DNA of 64,000 nucleotides from JBBIQS01 sp037442205 (lineage in GTDB: Bacteria > Myxococcota > Myxococcia > Myxococcales > UBA5297): contig JBBIQS010000037.1 in NCBI GenBank assembly GCA_037442205.1, positions 1 to 64,000 on the forward strand. Reading direction: 5' to 3'. A program made the position numbers and the translations under genes. Positions within the stretch are counted from its first letter, which is position 1; every line of letters begins with the position of its first letter. Below the pieces are notes generated by a model. The model worked only from the letters and a program-made list of their open reading frames with translations. It searched no databases and was not told the origin of the DNA. Of the stretch, positions 1 through 8,469 are shown in pieces.

Positions 1-957
1 CGACCCCAGGTTCCGGCGGCCGCGCCCGCGCCAGCCCCGCGCCCTCCGGTGGCGGCGGCTCCAGCTTTGGCTTCAGCCCCTGCTTCCGCTCCGCGCCCTC
101 CGCCGCTGACCGCCGCGGCCCCCGCCCCGGCCGCGAGCGCGCGTCCGCCCACTCCGCAGCCGGCCTCTGTTCCGGCGGCAGTTGCTCCCAGCGCTCCGCA
201 GCCCGCCTTCACCGCTGCCGCGCCAGCGGCGCCGCTGCCGGCGCCGGCCGCCGCCCCCGAGCCGCTCTCGCCTGGCGATCGGCTGATGGCGGAGGCGGCC
301 AAGTTCCCCACGCCTCCCTTCGGCCTGCTGGTGGGCGACGCGCTCAAGGCCGGCGAGCCGCTGGCCGGGACGCCTGCTTCCAAGTCGCTCGAGCGCGCCC
401 CGTATTCCGCGGCTCCTGCGCCGGGCGCGGCGCCGATCGACCTCTCCGACGAGGCTCGCGCGCCGAGCGCCGAGGCCGAGGCGGGCGAGCTGGAGGAGAT
501 CCGCGCTCGACCGGCGGGAGCCTTCCGCCAGATGGGCGCCTTCCTTCTCGACGCGCTGGTGCTGGGGGCGCTGTTCGCGCTCTACCTGTTGGCGGCCCAG
601 GGCATCGCCGGGCGCGCGCCTGCCTCGGAGTCTGGCGGCGAGTTCTTGGCCCGCGCCGACGCGCTCAAGGGAGTGCTGGTGCCGGGGTTGGTGCTGTTGG
701 CGGCGCTGTGCTTCGTCTACAGCTCTCTCTTCCACGCCCTCGGCGGGCGGACCCTGGGCAAGTGGGCTTTGGGCCTGACGGTGGTCGACATGACCGGCCA
801 GCCGCCTGGGCTGGCGCGCTCGGCGATCCGCTCTGTGTTGTCGCTGGTGTCGGCGGCGCTGTTGATGCTGGGCTTCGCCCTGGTCCTGTTCGACCTCAAG
901 CGCCAGTCGCTCCACGACAAGCTGACCCGCACCTTCGTGGTCCGGCTGGCCGACTGA
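1..957 (+). CDS. RDD-domain membrane protein, 5' truncated by the window edge
   Basis: The frame is open from base 1 to a TGA at 955-957, so the true start lies outside the window. The first 100 or so residues are Ala/Pro-rich low complexity, then a charged linker (about residues 90-165), then an RDD domain. Its hallmarks are an Arg followed by a hydrophobic helix with LLDALVLG, a second helix (GVLVPGLVLLAALCFVYS), the motif GGRTLGKWALGLTVVD, and the closing SLHDKLTRTFVV. RDD proteins are small inner-membrane proteins of poorly known transport function; in myxobacteria they often sit behind long Pro/Ala linkers. The fold is a confident call; substrate and role are unknown. Confidence 0.8.
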   Translation, partial: RPQVPAAAPAPAPRPPVAAAPALASAPASAPRPPPLTAAAPAPAASARPPTPQPASVPAAVAPSAPQPAFTAAAPAAPLPAPAAAPEPLSPGDRLMAEAAKFPTPPFGLLVGDALKAGEPLAGTPASKSLERAPYSAAPAPGAAPIDLSDEARAPSAEAEAGELEEIRARPAGAFRQMGAFLLDALVLGALFALYLLAAQGIAGRAPASESGGEFLARADALKGVLVPGLVLLAALCFVYSSLFHALGGRTLGKWALGLTVVDMTGQPPGLARSAIRSVLSLVSAALLMLGFALVLFDLKRQSLHDKLTRTFVVRLAD

Positions 958-1197
958 GCGGACCGCCGCGTTCGCAGTCCTGCCCGACATCCCGGCCGCC
1001 GGCTCGGCGAGCTGCCTCCAGCCCTCCGACCCGCTGCCCCGGCAGCCTGGCAAGCCGGCGGGCGAGTCGGCTCGGAGCGTAGCTCGTGGCGCGACGCGTC
1101 GAGTGCGGCTATCATCCGCGCGCGGATCAACCTCGCGGCCACCGACTCCGCCGGCCGCCGCACGCGCGAGCGACTCGCGACTTGGCCAAGGCTAAGG

Positions 1198-3555
1198 ATG
1201 TCGCTGGAGCTCGCCGGCCTGCTCGTCACCCAAGGCATCCTGCCGGCTAGCCTGGTGGACGATGCCCTTCGCCGCCAGGTGCTGGCCGGTGGGGCCTTCG
1301 ACACCGCCTTGTTCGAGGCCGGAGCAAACCTCTCCGAGGCCGCCTGCCTGCAGCTGCTGTCGCAGGCCTCGGGCCTGCCGAGCGTCGACGCCCAGGGGCT
1401 GTCGCAAGCCGATCCGGCGCTGGCCCCGCTGCTGCCCGCCAAGCTCGCCGAGCGCCACTGCCTGCTGCCGCTGCGCTCCGACGGCCGGGTCCTGGAAGTC
1501 GCCGCCGCCTTCCCGGTGGACGCCGCGCGCCTGGAAGAGATCGGCTTTCTGCTGGGGCGGGAGCTGCGGCCCTCGGTGTCCGTCGAGGCGCGGCTGCGCG
1601 AGGCCATCGCGCGCGTGTACGCCATCGCCCTGCCGGCGCGCCACGCCTCGGTGCTGGCGCTGCTCGGCCTGGTTGACGGCGCGCTGCCGGCCGCGTCCGC
1701 TCCGACACCTCCGCCGACGCCCTTGGCGGCGGCGAAGCGGGCCTCGCCTACCCCCCGCCCCGACCCGATGGCCTCGGCGCTGGCCAAGGCCGCCGCCACC
1801 CACGGGAGGACGCCGCGCGCCGCCCCGCGCGACAAAGTGGATGTCGACGGCCTGGCGGTGCGCATCGCCTCCGCCGCCGGCGGCAAGCCCGGGCCGGACT
1901 CCGAACCCATCGATTCCGCCACCCTGGCCAGCGCTCGCGAAGCCATCGATCGGGCGCAGGACCGCCACCAGATCGTGCGGATTGCGCTGCGCTTTGCTCT
2001 CAAGACCTTCGACTTCGCCGCCGCCCTGGGCACCGTCGGCGGCAACGCGGTGGGCTGGGCGGCGCTGACCCGCCAGGGCCCGGCCGACGAGCGGGTAGAG
2101 AAGGTCAGCGTGCCGCTCGACGCCCCCAGCGTGCTGCGCACGGTGCTCTTGACCCGCGGCCGCTACCTGGGCCCTGTGCCGCCCGATCCGCTCAGCCAGT
2201 CGCTGATCGTGGACATGGATCGCCCTCCTCCGGCGGCGGCCTTCTTCAGCCCGGTGGAGGTGCGCGAGCGGCCGGTGGCGATCGTCTACGCCGACCTGGC
2301 CGGGCGCTCGGCCTCGGACATCCAGGTCGCCGAGCTGGTGCTGCTGCTGCAGCACGTGGGCAGGCGCTTCGAGCGGCTGGTCCTCGAACAGAAGCGGAAG
2401 CTCAACGTCCCCGCCGCCCCGCCGGTCCAGGCGGCAGCCCGGGCGGCGCCGCGCCCGTCCCCCACTCCCGTCCCGCCCCCGGCGCCCAGCTCCCTGCCGG
2501 CCCAGCCCGCGGCCTTCTCGCTCAGCTCTCCCAGCCCCACCAGCGCCGAGCTGTTCGCCCGCAGCCCCTCGCGGCGGCAGGAGTCGAGCCTGCCCCGCTT
2601 CGACGACGACCTGCCGGTGTCGCTGTCGCTGATGCCCGCCCCGGGGATCTCGCGGGTGGCCTCCAGCAAGGCCCCCACCTACGCCCCGCCGACCATGGAC
2701 GAGCTGTTCGCCGCCGCCGACCGGCTGGTGGAGCCGGATCCCATCGGGCGGGCCAAGGCGCTGGCCGAGCTGCTCAAGGCCCCGGAGGTCGCCGCGGCGG
2801 TGCTGGTGGCCCGCTTCCCCGGGCCGCTGTCCCGGGCCCGTCTGCCGGTCAGCGAGCTGCCCTCCCCGGAGGAGCTGGGGCCCATTCCGCTGGCGCTCTC
2901 GCGCATCGGAGCGGGGGCGGCGCGGGCGCTGGCCCCGCTGCTGCAGCACAAGGACGTCGACCTCCGCTACTTCGCCATCCTCACCGCCGGCCGGCTCCCC
3001 TCGCCGTTCGTGGTGAACCAGCTGGCCGAGCGGGTCTTCGACCGCCATCCGGTGGTGGCCAGCGCCGCCCGCGCCGCCCTGGCGGCGATGCGCGCGGTGC
3101 CCGAGTTCGACCAGGCGCTGGCCTCGATCCGCACCAGCCTCTACGCCCGCGACCCGGAGACCGCCTCCCAGGCCGCCCGCGCCTTGGGAGGGCTGCACGA
3201 CCTGGACGCCATCCCCCGGCTGATCGAGCTCACCGAGGCGCAGAGCCAGGCGGTGTCGCAGGCGGCGGCCGACGCCCTGCGCGACATCTGCAAGCAGACC
3301 TTCGGGGTCAACGCGGTGCGCTGGACCGAGTGGTGGCATCAGCACAGCGGCCGCTCGCGCACCGAGTGGCTGGTGATGGCCCTGCGCCACCGCGACTTCG
3401 ACATCCGGCTGTCGGCCATCGACGAGCTGGTGCGGGCGGTCAACGACAACTTCGGCTACTACGCCGATGGGCCGCTTCCCGAGCGCGAGCAGGGCGCGCG
3501 CAAGTGGGAAGAGTGGCTGCGCGCCCAGGGCGGCAAGCTCGCCCCCATCGTCTAG
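1198..3555 (+). CDS. MshEN-like (GspE N-terminal) domain plus HEAT-repeat protein
   Basis: A 785-residue protein. Residues 1 to about 145 resemble the N-terminal domain of type II secretion/type IV pilus ATPases (LAGLLVTQGILPASLVDDAL, then an LLPLRSDGRVLEVA strand pair), a domain that binds c-di-GMP in MshE. There is no Walker A or B motif, so it is not an ATPase. A Pro/Ala linker (about 160-210) leads to a central domain (about 235-390), a second Pro/Ser linker, and a C-terminal stretch from about 500 with HEAT-like helical pairs (for example QAARALGGLHDLDAIPRLIE). The ATG at 1198 follows CTAAGG. A regulatory scaffold is a reasonable inference; the function is not known. Confidence 0.65.
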   Translation: MSLELAGLLVTQGILPASLVDDALRRQVLAGGAFDTALFEAGANLSEAACLQLLSQASGLPSVDAQGLSQADPALAPLLPAKLAERHCLLPLRSDGRVLEVAAAFPVDAARLEEIGFLLGRELRPSVSVEARLREAIARVYAIALPARHASVLALLGLVDGALPAASAPTPPPTPLAAAKRASPTPRPDPMASALAKAAATHGRTPRAAPRDKVDVDGLAVRIASAAGGKPGPDSEPIDSATLASAREAIDRAQDRHQIVRIALRFALKTFDFAAALGTVGGNAVGWAALTRQGPADERVEKVSVPLDAPSVLRTVLLTRGRYLGPVPPDPLSQSLIVDMDRPPPAAAFFSPVEVRERPVAIVYADLAGRSASDIQVAELVLLLQHVGRRFERLVLEQKRKLNVPAAPPVQAAARAAPRPSPTPVPPPAPSSLPAQPAAFSLSSPSPTSAELFARSPSRRQESSLPRFDDDLPVSLSLMPAPGISRVASSKAPTYAPPTMDELFAAADRLVEPDPIGRAKALAELLKAPEVAAAVLVARFPGPLSRARLPVSELPSPEELGPIPLALSRIGAGAARALAPLLQHKDVDLRYFAILTAGRLPSPFVVNQLAERVFDRHPVVASAARAALAAMRAVPEFDQALASIRTSLYARDPETASQAARALGGLHDLDAIPRLIELTEAQSQAVSQAAADALRDICKQTFGVNAVRWTEWWHQHSGRSRTEWLVMALRHRDFDIRLSAIDELVRAVNDNFGYYADGPLPEREQGARKWEEWLRAQGGKLAPIV

Positions 3556-3661
3556 CGGCAGCGCCGGGGAATCCTCCGTTTGAGCGAGAGGCCCCGGAGG
3601 CGGGCGGTGCTCAGCTTGGCGTCCGCTGACCCGCCACCACTCCCGTCAAGGAGCTTGCCTG

Positions 3662-4672
3662 ATGCGACGCCTCGCCCTGCTCACCCTTTGCCTCCTCGCC
3701 GCCGGCTGTGACCCGCTCACGCCCAAGGCATCTGCCGCCGAGCCGGCTACCCTCCGGCTCGGCTACTTCCCCAACCTGACGCACGCCCAGGCGGTGGTGG
3801 GAGACGCCGACGGGACCTTCGCCAAGGCGCTGGGCTCGGCCAAGCTGTCGACCAAGAAGTTCAACGCCGGCCCGGAGGCGATGCAGGCGCTGCTGGCGGG
3901 CGAGCTCGACGCCAGCTACGTGGGCAGCGGCCCGGCGATCAACGCCTACCTCCAGTCGAAGGGGGCGCTGCGGGTGGTGGCCGGCGGCACTTCGGGAGGG
4001 GCGGTGTTCGTCACCCGCACCGCCCGCAGCGCCGAGGAGCTCAAGGGCAAGCGCATCGCCACCCCGCAGCTGGGAAACACCCAGGACATCTCGCTGCGCT
4101 ACTGGCTGATGCAGCACGGGATGAAGCCCAGCGTCGCCGGCGGAGGCCCGGTGACCATCGTGCCAGTGAGCAACCCCGACATCCTCTCGCTGTTCCTGCG
4201 GGGCGACATCGAGGGGGCCTGGGTGCCCGAGCCGTGGGGAGCGCGGCTGATCGCCGAGGCCGGGGCCAAGCTGTTCATCGACGAGCGCGACCTGTGGCCG
4301 GAGCGCAAGTTCGCCACCACGGTGATCGTCGCCTCCAAGAAGGCGCTGGACGCCAAGCCGCAGCTGATCGAGGCGCTGGTGCGGGCCCACGCCGAGATCA
4401 CCAAGCGGGCCGCCGCCGACCGCGAGGGCTTCGGCCGGCTGGCCAACGAGCAGCTGGGAAAGCTCACCCAGCATCCGCTGAAGCCGGAGGTGTTGAGCCA
4501 GGCGCTGTCGAGGATCGACTTCACCACCGACCCTATGGAGCAGCAGCTGGCGGTGGCCGCCGATCACGCCCACCAGCTGGGCTTCTTGCCGACGGCGGAC
4601 ATCAAAGGGCTGGTGGACACCCGCTTCCTGTCCGCGGCCAAGGGGGTCGGCGGAGCGGGCAAGGCCCAGTAG
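3662..4672 (+). CDS. ABC-type substrate-binding lipoprotein, SsuA/nitrate/taurine (NMT1) family
   Basis: A 336-residue protein with a lipoprotein signal peptide (lipobox LLAAGC, lipidated Cys16). The mature part is a periplasmic binding protein of the aliphatic sulfonate/nitrate/taurine type: LRLGYFPNLTHAQAVVG at the start, DASYVGSGPAINAYL, ELKGKRIATPQLGNTQD and GAWVPEPWGARL. AAGGAG lies 8 bases before the ATG. No permease or ATPase gene is adjacent, so it is an orphan or pairs with a transporter elsewhere. Its stop codon abuts the stop of the convergent VWA gene with no bases between. The ligand cannot be told from sequence; sulfonates, nitrate or a pyrimidine precursor are possible. Confidence 0.85.
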   Translation: MRRLALLTLCLLAAGCDPLTPKASAAEPATLRLGYFPNLTHAQAVVGDADGTFAKALGSAKLSTKKFNAGPEAMQALLAGELDASYVGSGPAINAYLQSKGALRVVAGGTSGGAVFVTRTARSAEELKGKRIATPQLGNTQDISLRYWLMQHGMKPSVAGGGPVTIVPVSNPDILSLFLRGDIEGAWVPEPWGARLIAEAGAKLFIDERDLWPERKFATTVIVASKKALDAKPQLIEALVRAHAEITKRAAADREGFGRLANEQLGKLTQHPLKPEVLSQALSRIDFTTDPMEQQLAVAADHAHQLGFLPTADIKGLVDTRFLSAAKGVGGAGKAQ

Positions 4673-6199
4673 CTAGAGGGCGCGGAACAGCGCGCGGGCC
4701 GAGGCGGCGGTGAGCTCGGTGACCGTGGTCAGCTCGTCGGCGATCTTGCCCAGCTCCTGGGCCGCCCGCCCGGTGCCCCGGTCGCCGCGGGCGACGTTGC
4801 GGCTGGGGTCGTCGACCAGCACCGCGAACAGGCCGATGTCCCGCTTCTTCTTCTCCCGGCGCAGCTCCTCGGCGAACTGCTCGCTGACCTTGGCCTCGCC
4901 GTCGGTGATGAAGACGATGTCCGCGCCCCTGAGGCTGCTCTCGCCCACCGCCTGCAGCGCCGCCCGGAGCGGCTTCTCGAAGTCGGTGCCGCCGCCGGGG
5001 AAGCACTCCGCCAGCTTGACCACCTGCTCCAGGTCCACCGGCCGGCACCCGACTCGCTTGAGCTTGCCGGTCAGGTCGAAGCTGCTCAGGTCGGACTCGG
5101 CGCCGGAGAAGACGATGGCCCGGGTACGCCGCCCCTGCTTGCGGGCGATCTCCAGCAGCGCCAGCGCCACCGCCTTGGCCCACAGCTCGCGGGCCCCGCT
5201 CATCGAGCCCGAGCCGTCGAGGCAGACCACCACCGGCCCGCGCCCGTGGCGATCGTCGCCGCGCAGCTCGTACTGGGAGATCTCCTCCTCCAGCAGCCGG
5301 CGCAGGAAGTCGCGCCGCCGCAGCGGATGGCGCAGCGCCGACAGCTCGGAGGGGAGCAGCCGGCTGAGCTGGCTGCCGCGGCCGACCCGGTAGACCTCGG
5401 TGGCGGCCCGCTCCCGGCTCTTGCGGCGGGCGGCCCGGGCCTCGGCGCGCAAGGCGCCGGCCAGCCGGGCCAGCTGCTTGAGCTTGTCGCTCTTCTCCAG
5501 CTTCTCGGCCAGCTTGAGCCGCTCGCCGGCGCTGCGCGGCCCGCTGCCGCCCACCGCTCGGGCGAAGGAGTCGGCCGACTCGTCGTAGCGGGGAAGATCC
5601 TCGGCCAGCCGGCTGGCGGTGGAGGCGATCTCGGCCTCGAAGCGCGGCGGGACCTCGGAGATCGACTGCTTCATCTGCCGGGCCAGCTGCTCAACCTTCT
5701 TCTCTGCCTGGGCCAGCGCCCGCTCGAGCTGCGCCCGCAGCTTGCCGGCCTCATCCCCCAGCTCGTCCGCCGCCGCCCGCAGCCGGTCGAGCCGCTCCTC
5801 CTCCTCGGCCAGCTGCTGGGCGCCCAGCAGCTCCTCCTCCAGGAACAGGTCGCCGGTCTTGATCAGCGCCAGGGCCCGGCCGGCCAGCGCGCAGGCGGCA
5901 TGGGCCGAGCGCGCCGAGTCCAGGGCGGTCTCGTCCTTGAGATCCGCGAATCCGGGCGAGCGCATCGCCGCCAGCAGGATCTGCCGCCCCAGCAGCGCCG
6001 AGGCCGGCCCCTCGCCCGGCCGCAGCCGCAGCGAGAGCTTGAACAGGGCGGCGAAGAGGTCGTCGAGCAGCGCCGGGAAGTGCGGCACCAGCCGCCCGCC
6101 GCGCTCCAACAGCTCCTGGCAGCCCTCCACCGCCGCCAGGGCTCGCGCGCAAGCCTCCCGGTCGTAGGAGTCGGTCTGCAGCTGGTGGGGGTCGAGCAC
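4673..6199 (-). CDS. VWA-domain protein, ViaA/CoxE-like partner of the MoxR ATPase
   Basis: A 508-residue protein with a long helical, coiled-coil-rich N-terminal part (about 120-260, Glu/Leu/Arg-rich) and a C-terminal von Willebrand A domain. The metal-ion-dependent adhesion motif DGSGSM is at residues 328-333, and a later FITDGEAKVS strand fits the second part of the MIDAS. The length is close to E. coli ViaA (483 residues). It starts at GTG with AAGG upstream and lies 12 bases after the MoxR ATPase gene on the same strand. RavA-ViaA pairs act as ATPase chaperones on respiratory or iron-sulfur membrane enzymes; the same role here is inferred. Confidence 0.85.
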   Translation of the reverse strand: MLDPHQLQTDSYDREACARALAAVEGCQELLERGGRLVPHFPALLDDLFAALFKLSLRLRPGEGPASALLGRQILLAAMRSPGFADLKDETALDSARSAHAACALAGRALALIKTGDLFLEEELLGAQQLAEEEERLDRLRAAADELGDEAGKLRAQLERALAQAEKKVEQLARQMKQSISEVPPRFEAEIASTASRLAEDLPRYDESADSFARAVGGSGPRSAGERLKLAEKLEKSDKLKQLARLAGALRAEARAARRKSRERAATEVYRVGRGSQLSRLLPSELSALRHPLRRRDFLRRLLEEEISQYELRGDDRHGRGPVVVCLDGSGSMSGARELWAKAVALALLEIARKQGRRTRAIVFSGAESDLSSFDLTGKLKRVGCRPVDLEQVVKLAECFPGGGTDFEKPLRAALQAVGESSLRGADIVFITDGEAKVSEQFAEELRREKKKRDIGLFAVLVDDPSRNVARGDRGTGRAAQELGKIADELTTVTELTAASARALFRAL

Positions 6200-6211
6200 G
6201 GCGGCCTTGTC

Positions 6212-7360
6212 TCAGTGAGTGCGCGGCGACTTGGGCAGCGCCTCTTGCTCATCCTCGGCCAGCAGCTCGCGCACCAGCGAGCGCACCTCGTCGCGGCAGC
6301 TGACCACCATCTCGGCGCGCTTGCCGCGGTTCTCGCAGTCGCGCACCAGCCCGTCCAGCCGCCGCGACAGGTCGTGCAGCTTGGCCAGGGCCTCGGCCTG
6401 CATCGGCCCGTCCTCGCCGGCCGGCGCCCCCTGGGCCACCTCGGCCACCTCGCGCGCCTGGAACAAGAGCCGCTGGGCCTCGTCCTCGTGGCCGAAGGAG
6501 AGCGAGCGCAGCGCCTCCTCCACCTCCACCCGCTCCGAAGGCTCGCTCCACAGCGCGTGCTCGAGGATGCGCAGGTCGTCGCTGGTGCAGACCTCGCGGC
6601 CGTGGAGCACCGCCCGGGCCTTGAGCAGCTCCAGCGACTGCCGGTAGCGCCGGTCGCTGGCCACCACGCCCTTGGAGCTGAGCAGGTTGCGCAGCTCGAG
6701 CAGATCGCGGCGCACCGACTCCGGCACCAAAACCCTGGCCACCTTCGCCTGCAGCGCTTGCAGCTGGGCCAGCGACAGGGTGGTGCGCCGGGCCGGCCCC
6801 TCCAGCGCCAGCAGCCGCAGGAAGAGGTAGTCCTCGCGCAGGTAGTCGACCTCGAAGCGCAGCAGGAAGCGGTCGTAGAGGGCGACCAGCTCGTCCTCCT
6901 CCGGCAGCTCGTTGGCGGCGCCGACCAGGGAGATCAGCGGCACCTGCTCCGGGCCGTCGCCGCCGTGGTAGCGGCGCTCGTTCATCACCGACAGCAGGGT
7001 GTTGAGGATGGCCGAGCTGGCCTTGAACACCTCGTCCAGGAAGGCCACGTGGGCCCGGGGGAGCTTGCCGTCGGTGACCCGGGTGTAGCGGTCCTGCTCC
7101 AGGGCCTTGAGCGAGACCGGGCCGAAAAGCTCCTCGGGGGTGGTGAAGCGGGTGAGCAGCCACTGGAAGTAGTCTGCCGACTCGACGCGGCGGCACAGCT
7201 CGTGGGCCAGCTCGCTCTTGCCGGTGCCCGGCGGACCGACGATGAGCACGTGGCTGCGGGACAGCAGAGCGCACAGCAAGCCGTCGACCACCGCCTCGCG
7301 CTCCAGGAACAGCTCGCACAGCTCCCCGCGCAGCCTCTGCAGGGTGTCGATCTCGCTCAT
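6212..7360 (-). CDS. MoxR-family AAA+ ATPase, RavA-like
   Basis: A 382-residue protein. Walker A is GPPGTGKS (residues 42-49), Walker B is the VAFLDEVFKAS stretch, followed by a sensor-like ILNTLLSVMNERRYH segment typical of RavA. It is about 115 residues shorter than E. coli RavA, so the C-terminal discoidal (LARA) region is reduced or missing. The ATG at 7360 has GGAAGGG at good spacing; an ATG six bases upstream sits too close to that site. It is the first gene of a two-gene unit with the VWA protein. It probably forms a hexamer that remodels a target with the VWA partner; the target is unknown. Confidence 0.88.
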   Translation of the reverse strand: MSEIDTLQRLRGELCELFLEREAVVDGLLCALLSRSHVLIVGPPGTGKSELAHELCRRVESADYFQWLLTRFTTPEELFGPVSLKALEQDRYTRVTDGKLPRAHVAFLDEVFKASSAILNTLLSVMNERRYHGGDGPEQVPLISLVGAANELPEEDELVALYDRFLLRFEVDYLREDYLFLRLLALEGPARRTTLSLAQLQALQAKVARVLVPESVRRDLLELRNLLSSKGVVASDRRYRQSLELLKARAVLHGREVCTSDDLRILEHALWSEPSERVEVEEALRSLSFGHEDEAQRLLFQAREVAEVAQGAPAGEDGPMQAEALAKLHDLSRRLDGLVRDCENRGKRAEMVVSCRDEVRSLVRELLAEDEQEALPKSPRTH

Positions 7361-7582
7361 TGCCATCCCTTCCTGCGTGGCGAGGCCGGCTGACGATCGG
7401 CAGAACGTCCGGGCGGGCCTGGGGCCATCGTAGTACAGCCGGAACAGGGACGGCCGTTCCCCCCATTCCCTTCCGTGTGCCCGAGGCTGCCGGGGAGTCC
7501 CTCCCGGCGAGCGGGCTTCCGGGGCGGACGGAGCCCGAGCAAAGAGGCGCCGGGCCGTCCCGGAGCCAGGCGAGGGCGAGCC

Positions 7583-8227
7583 TTACTTGCGCAGCAGCTT
7601 GAAGGCGTGATTCCAGCTGTCGGTCCGCGCGCCGTAGAGCACCCACACCAGGCACATCCCCTCCAGGTAGCGGGAGGACTCGATTCCGCCCACGTCCACC
7701 ACGCCCCAGCCGAAGTCCTTGAGCAGGCCGCCCAGCTGCTTCTTGGCCCCCTCGTCGTTGCCGCAGATGAACATGTCCGGCGGGCCGCCGGGGAAGTTGG
7801 GCTTGAACATGTGGGCATTGCCGACGGTGTTGAAGGCCTTGACCACCTTGGCCCCCGGCGCCAGCCGCTGCAGCTGCTCGCCGCCCGAATCGTGGCCGCT
7901 GATGGCCAACGTCGGAGGGAACCCCTTGCTCATGTCGAGCGGGTTATTGGCGTCGATCACCAGCTTGCCCTTGAGGTTCTCCGGGCCGGCGGCGGCGACC
8001 ACCGACTCGTTCGCCGTTCCCTTGGTGGCGAAGACCACGATCTCGCCGAAGCGCGCCGCCTCGGCGAAGGTCCCTTCGCTGGCCTTGGGGCCCGACTCCT
8101 TGACGAAGGCGCGCGCCGTCTCTCCGCCCGCCTGGCGCGAGCCCATCTTCACCTCGTTCCCCAGGGCGATGAATGCCTTGCCCAGCACCCGCCCGACATC
8201 TCCGGTTCCCAGCACCCCGACCTTCAT
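7583..8227 (-). CDS. NAD(P)-binding oxidoreductase, F420-dependent NADP reductase-like
   Basis: A 214-residue protein with an N-terminal Rossmann motif (MKVGVLGTGDVGRVLG) and a downstream GSR consistent with NADP preference. Later motifs, VIDANNPLD and VVKAFNTVGNAHM, are typical of the Fno/NADPH-dependent F420 reductase-like family, and the length fits. A strong AGGAGGA site precedes the ATG. Many bacterial members occur where F420 biosynthesis is absent, so true F420 use is not implied. It is alone on its strand, with 242 bases upstream and 222 bases downstream to the RavA-like gene. The family call is solid; the substrate is unknown. Confidence 0.78.
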   Translation of the reverse strand: MKVGVLGTGDVGRVLGKAFIALGNEVKMGSRQAGGETARAFVKESGPKASEGTFAEAARFGEIVVFATKGTANESVVAAAGPENLKGKLVIDANNPLDMSKGFPPTLAISGHDSGGEQLQRLAPGAKVVKAFNTVGNAHMFKPNFPGGPPDMFICGNDEGAKKQLGGLLKDFGWGVVDVGGIESSRYLEGMCLVWVLYGARTDSWNHAFKLLRK

Positions 8228-8469
8228 GACGTCCTCCTCTCGCCTTCCGAGTCGCTCCCGGAAGAAATGCGCCAGTCACCCCTCGATGCACCCACCCCGG
8301 CGTCCTCAATCGCCGGCGGCTTGGGTTGGATACTGGCCGCGGCCACGGATTGCCACTCTGGTCCGGGATAGGCCCGAGGCCGGCGGCGTCCGACTCGACG
8401 CGTCCAGACAGCGCAATGAGAACGACGAGGACCTCGCGATCGGTCGCAGCGGACCTGAGCGCAATCGCG

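Noticed and set aside
1192..3390. A 732-codon minus-strand frame over the MshEN/HEAT gene
   Set aside because: Shadow of the plus-strand gene; Arg/Gly-rich and domainless.
5246..7393. A 715-codon plus-strand frame over the RavA/ViaA-like pair
   Set aside because: Shadow of the minus-strand pair; Gln/Leu/Ala-rich translation with no domain.
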